Assembly (NCBI RefSeq): GCF_000741205.1
Contig: NZ_JGYW01000001.1
Location: 124,001-188,000 of the forward strand
Direction: 5' to 3'
From: Bifidobacterium gallicum DSM 20093 = LMG 11596
Lineage (GTDB): Bacteria > Actinomycetota > Actinomycetes > Actinomycetales > Bifidobacteriaceae
Length of the DNA stretch: 64,000 bases
The notes beneath the pieces are model-generated. The model made no database searches. It saw nothing but the letters and a program-made list of their open reading frames with translations, and was not told the DNA's origin. The position numbers were made by a program, and so were the translations under genes. Positions 25,261 to 33,569 of the stretch are shown here, one piece after another. How positions within the stretch are numbered: position 1 is the stretch's first letter; each line of letters begins with the position of its first letter.

Positions 25261-25629
25261 GTTTATACAGAGTTGTCTAAATATGCAACACCGCATCACA
25301 TGACGGTCCAACTTCTTGCCCTTGCCATTGAGCCAGGCAAAAATCCGGTGACGCTGATTACCTGCACGCCATATGGCGTCAATACGCATCGCCTTCTGGT
25401 TCGGGGTCATCGGATTCCCTATTCTCCAATTGAAGACAAAGGCGCTGTGCCCATTTTTGAAGTCCAGATCCCGTTGCAATATCTGATTCCTTGCGTCACA
25501 CTCATTGCATTGCTTATTGCGTGGAAATTGTATAAGCGCCATCGCGCCAGAGCCGAATCAAGAGCAAAGCATTCATCAACATCCGCCAAGAACAATGTTC
25601 AAAATGATGCAGGCAATAACAAGGATTGA
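25261..25629 (+). pseudogene. C-terminal fragment of a class C sortase
   Basis: The frame reads LALAIEPGKNPVTLITCTPY then GVNTHRLLVRGHRIPY, the TLxTC active-cysteine motif and arginine of a pilus-type class C sortase, followed by a membrane helix (LQYLIPCVTLIALLIAWKLY) and a basic tail. The N-terminal two thirds, with the catalytic histidine, are missing; only a TTG at 25273 could serve as a start. No pilin gene lies nearby. It is the remnant of a pilus locus. Confidence 0.8.
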
Positions 25630-25914
25630 GTAATTCAAGAAATCGTTGCATACAATGCAGTTCATTGACGGTTCATTGGCAACTATTGCACAGTGTCATG
25701 TTGCATTGCGCAAGATAACAGTTGACGTTGAGACCGCGCAAGATACAACAGGAGGTTGTTCATACTCACACCCTCTTCATCTCGATAAATGGTTGAAGTT
25801 GCAATGCTTGTGACGACTCTCTATCGTCTACTCATGTCAGGCGTTGGGACTGCAAAAGTTGCAACATCTGGCATGCCAACAAGGCAGCTAATCGTATAGT
25901 TGCGGGGGCTCGCA
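25630..25914. other. Intergenic, no gene seen
   Basis: About 285 bases with no supported frame. The right part could contain the promoter of the structured element at 25915-26014. Confidence 0.4.
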
Positions 25915-26014
25915 CCGCCATATGAGAGAAGGGCCGCTAGCAGGGGGGAGCGGAAAATCATATGGCGGCCATGCGTTGGGCGCCGTGAGTAGGAACGGCG
26001 CCCACCCATTTTTT
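25915..26014 (+). ncRNA. Candidate structured RNA ending in an intrinsic terminator
   Basis: Perfect 11-bp arms CCGCCATATGA (25915-25925) and TCATATGGCGG (25958-25968) enclose a small stem (CCGCT 25934-25938 with AGCGG 25949-25953). A terminator follows: TGGGCGCCGT (25977-25986) with ACGGCGCCCA (25995-26004), then six T. No ORF ends here, so a small RNA on the plus strand is plausible. No known family is recognised. Confidence 0.45.
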
Positions 26015-26115
26015 CAATCCCCCACCCTCAACCGATACACCCTATTGCGGCTACACGCGCAATCTTCCCTACCTCACAAACGCGCAATGTCAATTCGAAA
26101 ATTGTGATTATTGCA

Positions 26116-26281
26116 TGACAGTCAATACGGCAGATATGACAGTCAATACGGCAGATATGACAGTCACTCATTGCTTTTGACTGTCATATCACAGTCAAAT
26201 GAGGGTTGTGACTGTCATATGACTGTCATAGATACGTTTTGACTGTCACATGCCTGTCATGTGACTGTGAGGCGACTGTCA
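26116..26281. repeat. Cluster of TGACTGTCA/TGACAGTCA motifs
   Basis: TGACAGTCA occurs at 26116, 26137 and 26158 (21-bp period with AATACGGCAGATA between). TGACTGTCA occurs at 26178, 26209, 26220 and 26240, with near copies CACAGTCA (26190), TGACTGTGA (about 26262) and CGACTGTCA (26273). It lies 115-280 bp before the carbonic anhydrase gene and looks like an array of binding sites for one regulator. Confidence 0.75.
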
Positions 26282-26397
26282 TGGGGAGCGTTGCGGGAAG
26301 CACCGCTCTTGATCCGTCGGCGTAGCGCTGCAGTTCGCAATAGCACATATGCTTGAAGGCATAGTACGCCAACAACTTGGAGCAATGGAGGCCATGC

Positions 26398-27195
26398 ATG
26401 GTTGATCAGAAATCAGAAAATAATCCAAATGACGAGCTGAATCTGGACGACGTGCCGATGGACGCGGCTCAGGCGCGTGATGCGACCGAAGCGTTGGCAG
26501 CTGAGCAAGAAGCCGGCGAAATCGAGCAGATCGCCGCGGACGATTCCACAGCCAGTGGCGTATGGAACCGACTGTTGGCCGGAAATCGCCGCTTTGCCGA
26601 GGGCAAGGCGGAACATCCTCGGCAGGATCCTGTTTCCCGTGAAGCACTCGTCGACGAGCAGCATCCCTCAACAGCGGTGCTGTCGTGCGCAGACTCGCGC
26701 GTGGCTCCAGAAATCGTGTTTGACGCAGGTCTCGGAGAGATGTTTGTGACGCGCACGGCTGGCCCGATGATCGACGACGCCGTACTGGCCACACTAGAAC
26801 TGGCGATCACGCAACTTGGCGTGAAACTGCTTGTGGTGATGGGACATGAAAACTGTGCGGCCATCGCTGAAGCTTGCGAGGAGTTGGACGCGCTCGTCGA
26901 GAGCACAGAAAGTGAATCAGGTCAACACGCAGATGCGTTTATGGACGATCTGGACGGCATTATTGCGGCCTCCAAGTCCACAATCCTGCGCGAGGTGGGC
27001 ATGTCAATCTGGCAGGCGCGCATGGCTGAGCTGACGACGAACGAAGAGTACGAGCAGGTTCATATCGCGCGCCTGATCGAGGAGCTCGTCACACGCTCCG
27101 AGGTCATCCGCAAGGCCCTGGCCGACGAGCGTCTGATGATCGTGGGCGCCCGCTACCGCGTGAGTTCCGGTCTCGTAGAAGTGCTGAGCTTCTGA
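26398..27195 (+). CDS. Beta-class carbonic anhydrase with acidic N-terminal extension
   Basis: A 265-residue protein that interconverts CO2 and bicarbonate. Zinc ligands are Cys97 and Asp99 in VLSCADSRVAPE, and His150 and Cys153 in VMGHENCAAI; Arg101 pairs with the aspartate. About 55 acidic residues precede the domain, longer than usual. It supplies bicarbonate for carboxylases such as PEP carboxylase (encoded at 13505). Start at 26398 (MVDQKSENNP) has GGAG 7 nt upstream. The repeated TGACTGTCA motifs upstream suggest dedicated control. Confidence 0.9.
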   Translation: MVDQKSENNPNDELNLDDVPMDAAQARDATEALAAEQEAGEIEQIAADDSTASGVWNRLLAGNRRFAEGKAEHPRQDPVSREALVDEQHPSTAVLSCADSRVAPEIVFDAGLGEMFVTRTAGPMIDDAVLATLELAITQLGVKLLVVMGHENCAAIAEACEELDALVESTESESGQHADAFMDDLDGIIAASKSTILREVGMSIWQARMAELTTNEEYEQVHIARLIEELVTRSEVIRKALADERLMIVGARYRVSSGLVEVLSF

Positions 27196-27245
27196 ACGCT
27201 GAGCCCCTCCCTTGAAAGGGCGCAGGAAGCCGCCACAGACCGCCG

Positions 27246-27385
27246 TTATCTTACATTTTTCTTACATTGGAAAACAAAAGAAACGGCGGAATCGCAACGT
27301 TTTTCAGGAGTTTATCTTACATTTATCTTACATTTATTTTACAGTTTTTCAATGTAAGATAAATGTAAGATAAATGTAAGATAAA
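27246..27385. repeat. Long palindrome built from 11-bp repeats
   Basis: Left arm 27311-27343 has three copies of TTTATCTTACA (the last TTTATTTTACA); right arm 27353-27385 has three copies of TGTAAGATAAA. The 33-bp arms match at 32 of 33 positions across a 9-nt loop. Two further partial units lie at about 27246-27270. It sits between carbonic anhydrase and the CorC-family gene and can form a large cruciform or RNA hairpin. Confidence 0.9.
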
Positions 27386-27599
27386 CTTCCGTAAGCGCGG
27401 GATTCCGGCGCGCATGCCCCTCTTTTGCGGGTTGTTTTGCGGATTTCCAACTGGTACAGAACAGCATCGAGGCACCCCTTCTCTTGCACAGCCCACTCAC
27501 ACAGGCCCCGCCCGCGCCTGTTCCGGCCGCGCCCGCACCTCCCGTCAACGCAAGTTTTCGGGCAGCCCCCAATCGAGCCACTATCTTAAGATTTAAGCC
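27386..27599. other. GC-rich leader of the CorC-family gene
   Basis: 214 bases without a gene, rich in CCCGCC-type sequence. The next start codon (27600) has no clear Shine-Dalgarno site. Confidence 0.4.
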
Positions 27600-28961
27600 A
27601 TGTCACTAGGCTTGAACATTCTTTTGATTTTTGTATTTCTGCTATTGGGCTCGGTGTTCGCAGGCACAGAGTTGGCATTGGTTTCTCTGCGCGGCTCGCA
27701 GATTGACCAGATGGAACAAGAGGATGCTCGAGGCGCACGAGTAGCCAAAATCGCGCGTGATCCAAACACGTTCCTGTCGACCGTGCAGATTGGTGTGACG
27801 CTCTGCGGCTTTCTGTCGGCATCGTTCGGCGAATCATCGATTTCGCCGTATGTGGTGCCTGTCGTGGAAGGCTGGGGTGTGCCGGCGTCTGTTGCCGCAC
27901 CATTGACGACGATTGTGCTGACGCTGATCATTTCGTACTGTTCGATCGTTATCTCCGAGATGGTGCCCAAGCGCATTGCCATGCAGAAGAATGAGCAGAT
28001 CGCTCGCGCCGTGGTGCCGGCCATTTCCGCATTCGCCAAAATCTGCAAGCCGATCATTTGGCTCATCGGCAAGAACACGAACGGCCTCGTGCGCTTGCTC
28101 GGTTTTGATCCGAATGAGACCGAAAGCGAAGTGTCGGACGAAGAGTTGCGCGTGCTCGTGAATTCGAACACGAACCTGACCAAGGATGAGCGCACGATTC
28201 TCGATGACGTGTTCGACGCTTCGGAAACCATTGTGGCTGAAGTCATGCGTCCCCGCGCCGATGTCGTGTTCCTCGAAGGCGACATGTCGATTGAGGATGC
28301 TGCACAGTTTGTGCGCGAACAGCCGTATTCGCGCTACCCGGTGTCTGGCAAGGATTTTGACGACATTCTTGGTTTTGTGCATGTGCGCGATCTGCTCGAT
28401 GTGCGCAATCCGAACGCGCACACTGTCGCTGACGTGACGCGCGACGGCATCTCGCTGCCAGGCACGTCGAAGTTGCTGCCGAGCTTGTCATTGCTGCGTA
28501 AACGCGGCATTCATCTCGCTGTGGTCATTGATGAATACGGCGGCACCGACGGCATTGTGACGCTTGAAGACCTTATGGAAGAACTCATTGGCGACATCCG
28601 CGACGAATATGATTTGCCCGACTCCTCAGCTTCCATTGCCGGAGAGGAACAAGTGTTCGTGGATGGCGTGGCCACAGTCGATGGCGGCATGACCATTGAG
28701 GATTTTGATGATTTGACTGGCATCGAGCTTGAAGACGGTCCTTACGAAACCGTGGCCGGTTATTTCCTGGCCCACACGGGCAAAATGGGCGAAGTCGGAG
28801 ACACGCTCGAACTGCCGCAAGACGGCTGCAGCATGGCGATCACCGAGGTTGACGGACGCCGCATAGAAACGATCGAGGTCCGCAAATCCGCTCCGACTGG
28901 AGACGGCGAGCGTCATGGTAACGATGATCACGATGCGCCCGTCAAGGCCAACAAGCGATGA
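27600..28961 (+). CDS. CNNM/HlyC-CorC family membrane protein with CBS domains
   Basis: A 453-residue protein with an N-terminal DUF21 (CNNM) membrane domain of about four helices (start MSLGLNILLIFVFLLLGSVF, ending near SEMVPKRIAMQ), two CBS domains (from AEVMRPRADVVFLEG through HLAVVIDEYGGTDGIVTLED) and a C-terminal CorC_HlyC domain (FDDLTGIELEDGPYETVAGY). The family exports or senses divalent cations such as magnesium and binds nucleotides at the CBS pair. It is often mis-named hemolysin. A terminator lies at 29030-29085. Confidence 0.9.
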   Translation: MSLGLNILLIFVFLLLGSVFAGTELALVSLRGSQIDQMEQEDARGARVAKIARDPNTFLSTVQIGVTLCGFLSASFGESSISPYVVPVVEGWGVPASVAAPLTTIVLTLIISYCSIVISEMVPKRIAMQKNEQIARAVVPAISAFAKICKPIIWLIGKNTNGLVRLLGFDPNETESEVSDEELRVLVNSNTNLTKDERTILDDVFDASETIVAEVMRPRADVVFLEGDMSIEDAAQFVREQPYSRYPVSGKDFDDILGFVHVRDLLDVRNPNAHTVADVTRDGISLPGTSKLLPSLSLLRKRGIHLAVVIDEYGGTDGIVTLEDLMEELIGDIRDEYDLPDSSASIAGEEQVFVDGVATVDGGMTIEDFDDLTGIELEDGPYETVAGYFLAHTGKMGEVGDTLELPQDGCSMAITEVDGRRIETIEVRKSAPTGDGERHGNDDHDAPVKANKR

Positions 28962-29029
28962 GCTGTTTCGAAACGCACCACAGCACGGGACTACAGCATG
29001 GCACTGTAGCTATGTGAGAAATAACAAAA

Positions 29030-29085
29030 AATAAAAGAGGGCCGACCTGCACCCCATCCAGCAGACCGGCCTTACTGTTTTTTAT
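29030..29085 (+). terminator. Terminator after the CNNM/CorC gene
   Basis: GGCCGACCTGC pairs with GCAGACCGGCC with a 2-nt internal mismatch, followed closely by a run of T. Confidence 0.7.
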
Positions 29086-29230
29086 TCTACTACCGCGAGC
29101 GAACCTTCACTCCACACCCAGCGAACCTTGTGCTTGCATGATTAGATTAGTTCATGTATGGAGCCAGCGCGACCAAACCCTCAAACAAGGCCGTGATTGC
29201 GGCGCCAAACCTACGAGAAAGGACCACCCC

Positions 29231-29713
29231 ATGTCACTCGAATTCACGATTCCCGGACTTGACGAAACCGCTTCGGAGAAGGCCATCGGCATTCTGCAGG
29301 AGCGCCTGAGCCAGGAGCAGGCCGGAGCCCTCGTGCTCAAGCATGCCCACTGGAATGTGGCCGGTCCCAATTTCATTGCCGTTCATGAGATGCTGGACCC
29401 GCAGGTCAATGAAGTGCTGGCCATGGCTGACGAGACGGCCGAGCGGATCGCTGCGATGGGGGGGTCGCCGCAGGGTCGACCGGACGATGTGCTGCGTTTC
29501 CGCACGTGGCCGAAGTTTGAGGAGACGGGCCGCAAGGATGCGCTCGACTACCTGCGCGCGCTCGACGCCTATTACGACACCTGGATCAAGGCCGACCGCC
29601 AGGCTGTGGCCGAGCTCGACGACCTCGACTTCGTCAGCTCCAACATCATGCAGGACCACGTGCAGAAACTCGAGCAGTTCCAGTGGTTCATGCGCTCCCA
29701 CCTGATCGACTGA
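29231..29713 (+). CDS. dps: Dps-family ferritin-like DNA protection protein
   Basis: A 160-residue Dps. The ferroxidase residues are present: His40 (KHAHWNVAG), His52 (AVHEMLD), and Asp67 with Glu71 (ADETAERIA). Dps forms a dodecamer that oxidises and stores iron using hydrogen peroxide and shields DNA, which suits an anaerobe exposed to oxygen. ATG 29231 is chosen for the GAAAGGAC ribosome site; the frame opens at 29138. It is monocistronic. Its 3' flank carries a 29-bp direct repeat. Confidence 0.92.
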   Translation: MSLEFTIPGLDETASEKAIGILQERLSQEQAGALVLKHAHWNVAGPNFIAVHEMLDPQVNEVLAMADETAERIAAMGGSPQGRPDDVLRFRTWPKFEETGRKDALDYLRALDAYYDTWIKADRQAVAELDDLDFVSSNIMQDHVQKLEQFQWFMRSHLID

Positions 29714-29763
29714 GCTGGCGAGCGCGGCGAACGCATTTCAAGAGTTGAGCTTCCCTGCAGTGT

Positions 29764-29858
29764 GTCCCTGTATCCCGTGAGACGCAGGGACGCACTTGGA
29801 GGAGCGGGTGAAGCGGTTAGAGGCTGATACTGTATCCCGTGAGACGCAGGGACGCACT
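29764..29858. repeat. 29-bp direct repeat with hairpin after dps
   Basis: Copies beginning CTGTATCCCGTGAGACGCAG lie at 29768-29796 and 29830-29858 (period 62). In the first copy GTCCCTG pairs with CAGGGAC to form a hairpin of terminator size without a T-run. Confidence 0.8.
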
Positions 29859-30019
29859 GTATTGTTACGCTCCCTCTTTACTGCTTCATTTACTACTCAC
29901 TTTCTGTACGGCTCGTTTTCTATTCACTCTCTCTATTTCCCGCCAACCCTCCTCACACCCTTTCCTCTGATATATAGCCGTTTCTTACTGGACCGGTACA
30001 TCCAAACTCACTCCTGCCC

Positions 30020-30800
30020 TAAACTGCATCTCCCTTGACCAAGCTGGTCAGCAAAACGTCATTTACGAGTCCAAAAGTGTGCCTCCCCCGACCAAGCTGG
30101 TCAGCAAAACTACAGTTCCGAACCTCAAACCGCGTCTCCCCTGACCAGCGTGGTCAGAAGAACCGCACTTTCGCGTCCCAAACCGCATCTTTTCTGACCA
30201 GCGTGGTCAGCAAAACGGCATTTTCGGACCCAAAAGTGCATCTCCCCTGACCAAGCCGGTCAGCAAAACCGCACTTCCCACTCAAACTGCGGTCCCACCG
30301 CCCACGACAGACCCCACCAAGCCTCACCCCGAACCCAAACCGCGCCTCTCCTGACCAAGCCGGTACGGAAAACTACCGTTCTGAGCCCCAAACCGCGCCT
30401 CCCCTGACCAAGCTGGTCAGCAAAACTACCATTCCAGCTCTCAAACCGCGTCTCCCCTGACCAGCATGGTCAGGAGAACTACCGTTTCGGGACCGAAAAC
30501 GCATCTCTCTTGACCAAGCTGGTCAGCAAAACTACATTTTCGAGCCCGAAAACGCATCTCCGCTGACCAAGCTGGTCAGCAAAACTACATTTTCCCCAAT
30601 CTGAAGACCCGCTGCACTCGGCAGACACCAGCGAACCTCACTTTAGTCCCAAAACTGCATCTTTCTTTACCAGCTCGGTCAGGAAAAACTACCGTTTCGG
30701 GCCCAAAAACGCGTCTCCGCTTACCAAGCTGGTCAGCAAAACTACATTTTTGGATCCAAAAACGCATCTCCGCTGACCAGTCGGGGCAGCAAAACTACAT
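30020..30800. repeat. 53-bp palindromic tandem repeat array B (about 13 copies plus gaps)
   Basis: Units begin at 30035, 30088, 30141, 30194, 30247, 30351, 30404, 30457, 30510, 30563, 30666, 30720 and 30773. The steps are 53 bp, with two places of 104 and 103 bp where one unit has decayed. Consensus: AAACCGCATCTCCCCTGACC then AAGCTGGTCAGCAAAACTAC, then a variable part ending CCC. It is the same family as array A, in the same orientation. Confidence 0.9.
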
Positions 30801-30906
30801 TTCCCGCGCAGCGCCAGCCACTCCCGCCACTCCCGCCACTCCCGCAACGCCGGCCACTCCCGCAACTTCTGCAACTCCCGCCGCACCCGTCGCGTGGCCG
30901 CCACGC
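30801..30906. repeat. Short CCACTCCCG-type tandem repeats
   Basis: Four to five imperfect 9-mers (CCACTCCCG, then CAACTTCTG-like units) follow array B just before the metallopeptidase gene end. Confidence 0.6.
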
Positions 30907-31620
30907 TCAATCCTGCGGCTGCGGGCCTTCCAGTACGGCGCGTTGGTTGATTTCTCGTCGCAGCTGCTTCCAGTTGGGCAGCGCGGCCGTCATGCGCCGC
31001 TGGAATCCCTCGCCATGGCCCGACTCCCACAAGTGCACCATCTCATGTACGAGCACGTATTCGAGAAACTGCGGTTCCATGAGACCGAGCTGCAGATTCA
31101 GCCGGATTCGCCCCGTGCGTGGCGTGCACGACCCCCACCGCGACTTCATAATGCGCAGTGTCACGGCCGTCGGCTTGCGCCCCACAATCACGCTCCAGCG
31201 CTCGAGCAGCTCGGGCAGCCGCCGCTCAATTTCCGCGCGCGCCTGCTCGATACGCTCATCATTCCATCGAAACATTTTTTGTATTTCCGTGGTGCCCTCT
31301 GTGGCGTTCCCATTTCCCTGCCCTCGCAACGTGCGACTGCGCGCTTGCGCCATGGTGTGCTGCGCTTTAATGATCCAGCAATGGCGCTCGCGCACAAAAC
31401 GTTCGATGTCATTGATCGTCACACGCATGGGAGCTGTGACTTCCACTTGGCCATAAGGAGGCTTGACGCGCAAATACATATTGCGGTTATGCTTGCGCAG
31501 CACGCTGACTTGGATGCCGTCAATCACCTTCGTTTCGCGCGAAATGGGTGTATTGGATCGTGCCGCGACGCGTTTGGCGCGACTACCCGCGCGGGCTCTG
31601 GGCAAGGAATTGAAAGGCAT
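30907..31620 (-). CDS. YgjP-type metal-dependent hydrolase (DUF45)
   Basis: A 237-residue protein of the YgjP/WLM metallopeptidase family. The zinc motif is VLVHEMVHLWESGHG (HExxH, third His in GHGEGF), preceded by the family's MKSRWGSCTPRTGRI strand. The N-terminal half starts with a basic linker and a KVIDGIQVSVLRKHNRN strand region. The substrate is unknown. The gene ends against the repeat array and is divergent from the tRNA pair. Confidence 0.82.
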   Translation of the reverse strand: MPFNSLPRARAGSRAKRVAARSNTPISRETKVIDGIQVSVLRKHNRNMYLRVKPPYGQVEVTAPMRVTINDIERFVRERHCWIIKAQHTMAQARSRTLRGQGNGNATEGTTEIQKMFRWNDERIEQARAEIERRLPELLERWSVIVGRKPTAVTLRIMKSRWGSCTPRTGRIRLNLQLGLMEPQFLEYVLVHEMVHLWESGHGEGFQRRMTAALPNWKQLRREINQRAVLEGPQPQD

Positions 31621-31763
31621 ATCCGTTCATTGTTATCGATGCGCAGACAAGATGCAAACGCCACACGCGGTCAATTTCGACACGCCGAAACTACGCTCGT
31701 TTTGCCAAAATCCTCAACCGCTGGTATGGTTTCTTTCTGTTGCGCTTACAGCGCGGCAGAAAT

Positions 31764-31837
31764 GGGCCCGTAGCTCAGGTGGTTAGAGCGCATCCCTGAT
31801 AAGGATGAGGTCGGAGGTTCAAGTCCTCCCGGGCCCA
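31764..31837 (+). tRNA. tRNA-Ile (GAT)
   Basis: A 74-nt cloverleaf: acceptor GGGCCCG with CGGGCCC, D-arm GCTCAGGTGGTTAGAGC, anticodon loop CTGATAA with GAT at 31798-31800, T-loop GGTTCAAGTCC, discriminator A. CCA is not encoded. Confidence 0.95.
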
Positions 31838-31859
31838 CTTGGCATACTATAAAGCCAAC

Positions 31860-31932
31860 GGGGCTATAGCGCAGCTGGTAGCGCATCTGCTTTGCAAGCA
31901 GAGGGTCGCCGGTTCGAACCCGGCTAGCTCCA
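31860..31932 (+). tRNA. tRNA-Ala (TGC)
   Basis: A 73-nt cloverleaf: acceptor GGGGCTA with TAGCTCC (one G-U pair), anticodon loop TTTGCAA with TGC at 31893-31895, T-loop GGTTCGAACCC, discriminator A. It is 22 nt after tRNA-Ile. This Ile-Ala pair often lies in rRNA spacers, but no rRNA is here. Confidence 0.95.
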
Positions 31933-31985
31933 CCCAAACCTCCTCATCTATTGTGGCTTCACCCCAAAAGCCACAAACTCTTTTC

Positions 31986-32012
31986 GGTTCCACCTGCGGG
32001 TGGAACCTTTTT
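31986..32012 (+). terminator. Terminator after the tRNA pair
   Basis: GGTTCCACC and GGTGGAACC form a perfect 9-bp stem with a 4-nt loop followed by five T. Confidence 0.9.
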
Positions 32013-32144
32013 AATATCCAGCCTTTTCAACGCTAATGAGCATATGCGAAGACCCTGTTTTGGACTTGCCAGAACAGGGCCTTCGATGTTGCCGAGTATG
32101 CCGATCAGCGCCTTAAACGGTTACTGTGAGCGGCTAGCAGGCAA

Positions 32145-33233
32145 TCATTGCAATTCGAATTTCTGCACAACCTTGTCGGTGCTATGAATGCTGAACCAGT
32201 CCTCGCATTCAATGGTCACCGGGGACTTATCGTTCTCGAGCTTGTAGGCGATCGTCACAGTACCCTTCGAATTCGGTTGCAAATCCTTGATCGTGGAACC
32301 GGAATCGTAGCCGGAAGGCTGCTCATTATATGCAAACGTCGTGGTTTCCAGTTCGTGACCATCCTGGAAGGCGCTGGCATCGATAGCCGTCATGAACGGA
32401 GCGTTTTCATCGGAAGTGTTGGTCCATTCAAACGTCACCATGATGGCTGGATCGCCATCATAATCCTTGAGTCCGCCCTTGACGCCAGCAATCTTGACAT
32501 AGGCGTCTTCAAGCTGGCCTTCGCCTTGCATGATCGTTGCGCCATCGCTATCGGACTTGTTCTTCGCTTTGTTGTCGAGATCTTTCAAACCTTCTTGAAT
32601 CTCGCTCATTGTCTTGTCATCAAGAGCGTCGTTCACCGCATTGATCACAACCACATTGACCACAATCGACAAAATCAGCGCCAATCCAGACAGCACGGCG
32701 CCAACAATCGCCAACACTTTACCCGTACGCTTGTTCTGCATGGTGACCACAATGCCGATGATCGACAGCACGAGGCCAACAATGCCCATGATTATGCCGA
32801 TCACATTCAGAATCGGAATCCAGCACACAAACAAGCCGCAAGCGCCCACAATCAGACCCGCGATGGCCAATCCCGACTTCTGAGGCTGCGGTTGCGGCTG
32901 TCCCATCGGAGGCATCGGCTGACCTGGCATTGGTTGACCCGGCATCGGCTGACCGTTCATTGGCGGCACAGTAGCGCCCATTGCAGGCTGAGGAGCAACG
33001 TAAGCAGGCATCGCGCCCGACGTCGGAGTGTCATACGGTGACGCTGGAGTAGCCGGCGCACCATAGGCCGGAGATTCATACGGCGAAGCCGGTGCAGCAG
33101 GTTCCCCGTATGCCGGCGTCTCAGGAGCACCAGCGCCATAGGTTGGAGCTTCATAAGGAGACGGACCCGTTGGCGCCCCATTGGGCTCCATCGGCTCGTT
33201 TTGCGGCATCATGCCGTTGTTTGGAGAAGTCAT
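32145..33233 (-). CDS. DUF4190/DUF5067 membrane-anchored protein
   Basis: A 362-residue protein. Residues 1-115 are Pro/Ala/Tyr-rich repeats (SPYESPAYGAPATPASPYDT and similar) ending in GQPMPGQPM repeats. A DUF4190-type pair of membrane helices follows (SGLAIAGLIVGACGLFVCWI, then VGLVLSIIGIVVTMQNKR), and a third helix (VLAIVGAVLSGLALILSIVV) leads to an extracellular DUF5067 domain (EDAYVKIAGVKGGLKDYDGD and on). The architecture is common in Gram-positive gut bacteria; function unknown. Start at 33233 has AGAGGAA upstream. Confidence 0.8.
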   Translation of the reverse strand: MTSPNNGMMPQNEPMEPNGAPTGPSPYEAPTYGAGAPETPAYGEPAAPASPYESPAYGAPATPASPYDTPTSGAMPAYVAPQPAMGATVPPMNGQPMPGQPMPGQPMPPMGQPQPQPQKSGLAIAGLIVGACGLFVCWIPILNVIGIIMGIVGLVLSIIGIVVTMQNKRTGKVLAIVGAVLSGLALILSIVVNVVVINAVNDALDDKTMSEIQEGLKDLDNKAKNKSDSDGATIMQGEGQLEDAYVKIAGVKGGLKDYDGDPAIMVTFEWTNTSDENAPFMTAIDASAFQDGHELETTTFAYNEQPSGYDSGSTIKDLQPNSKGTVTIAYKLENDKSPVTIECEDWFSIHSTDKVVQKFELQ

Positions 33234-33509
33234 GGTTATTCCTCTTTCTTTATCTCGGTATGACGCATTCCCTGAACCGGCACCACACCATATGTCCGTA
33301 CGGTCCATCGCCCCGTTTGGGTTTCCTACGCACCCAACCAAAGCCCCCCTGTGTGATTTGCGCGTCATCGTGCACGTCACATCATTACTTCACGTTTATG
33401 CGGCACACAGGCATGCATCATGTGTCCTCCCACAGTATAAGAAACAACGCTCAACAATGACAACGGTCTCATTACCGTCTCTTCACGAAAAAGAAGCAGA
33501 ATATGCAAA

Positions 33510-33534
33510 AGCCCCGCCGAAGCGGGGCTTCTTA
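33510..33534 (-). terminator. Terminator after mscL
   Basis: AGCCCCGC pairs with GCGGGGCT around CGA, with T bases after it in the leftward direction. Confidence 0.7.
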
Positions 33535-33569
33535 CGCAAGTCAGAGGCATGCGGCTGCGTTCGCTGCGT

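Noticed and set aside
26631-26646. parS-like TGTTTCCCGTGAAGCA in carbonic anhydrase
   Set aside because: Two mismatches in coding sequence make it a weak candidate; it is mentioned in the parS finding but not listed as a site.
30035-30250. ORF with KLVSKTSFTSPK and similar repeats in array B
   Set aside because: It is the same repeat artefact as in array A, with varying frame and no start signals.
16422-30800. The two 53-bp arrays as CRISPR arrays
   Set aside because: Units are imperfect, the parts between palindromes are themselves similar, and no cas gene is present in the window.
31764-31932. tRNA-Ile/Ala pair as part of an rRNA operon
   Set aside because: The flanks hold a metallopeptidase gene and a terminator; no 16S or 23S sequence is present.
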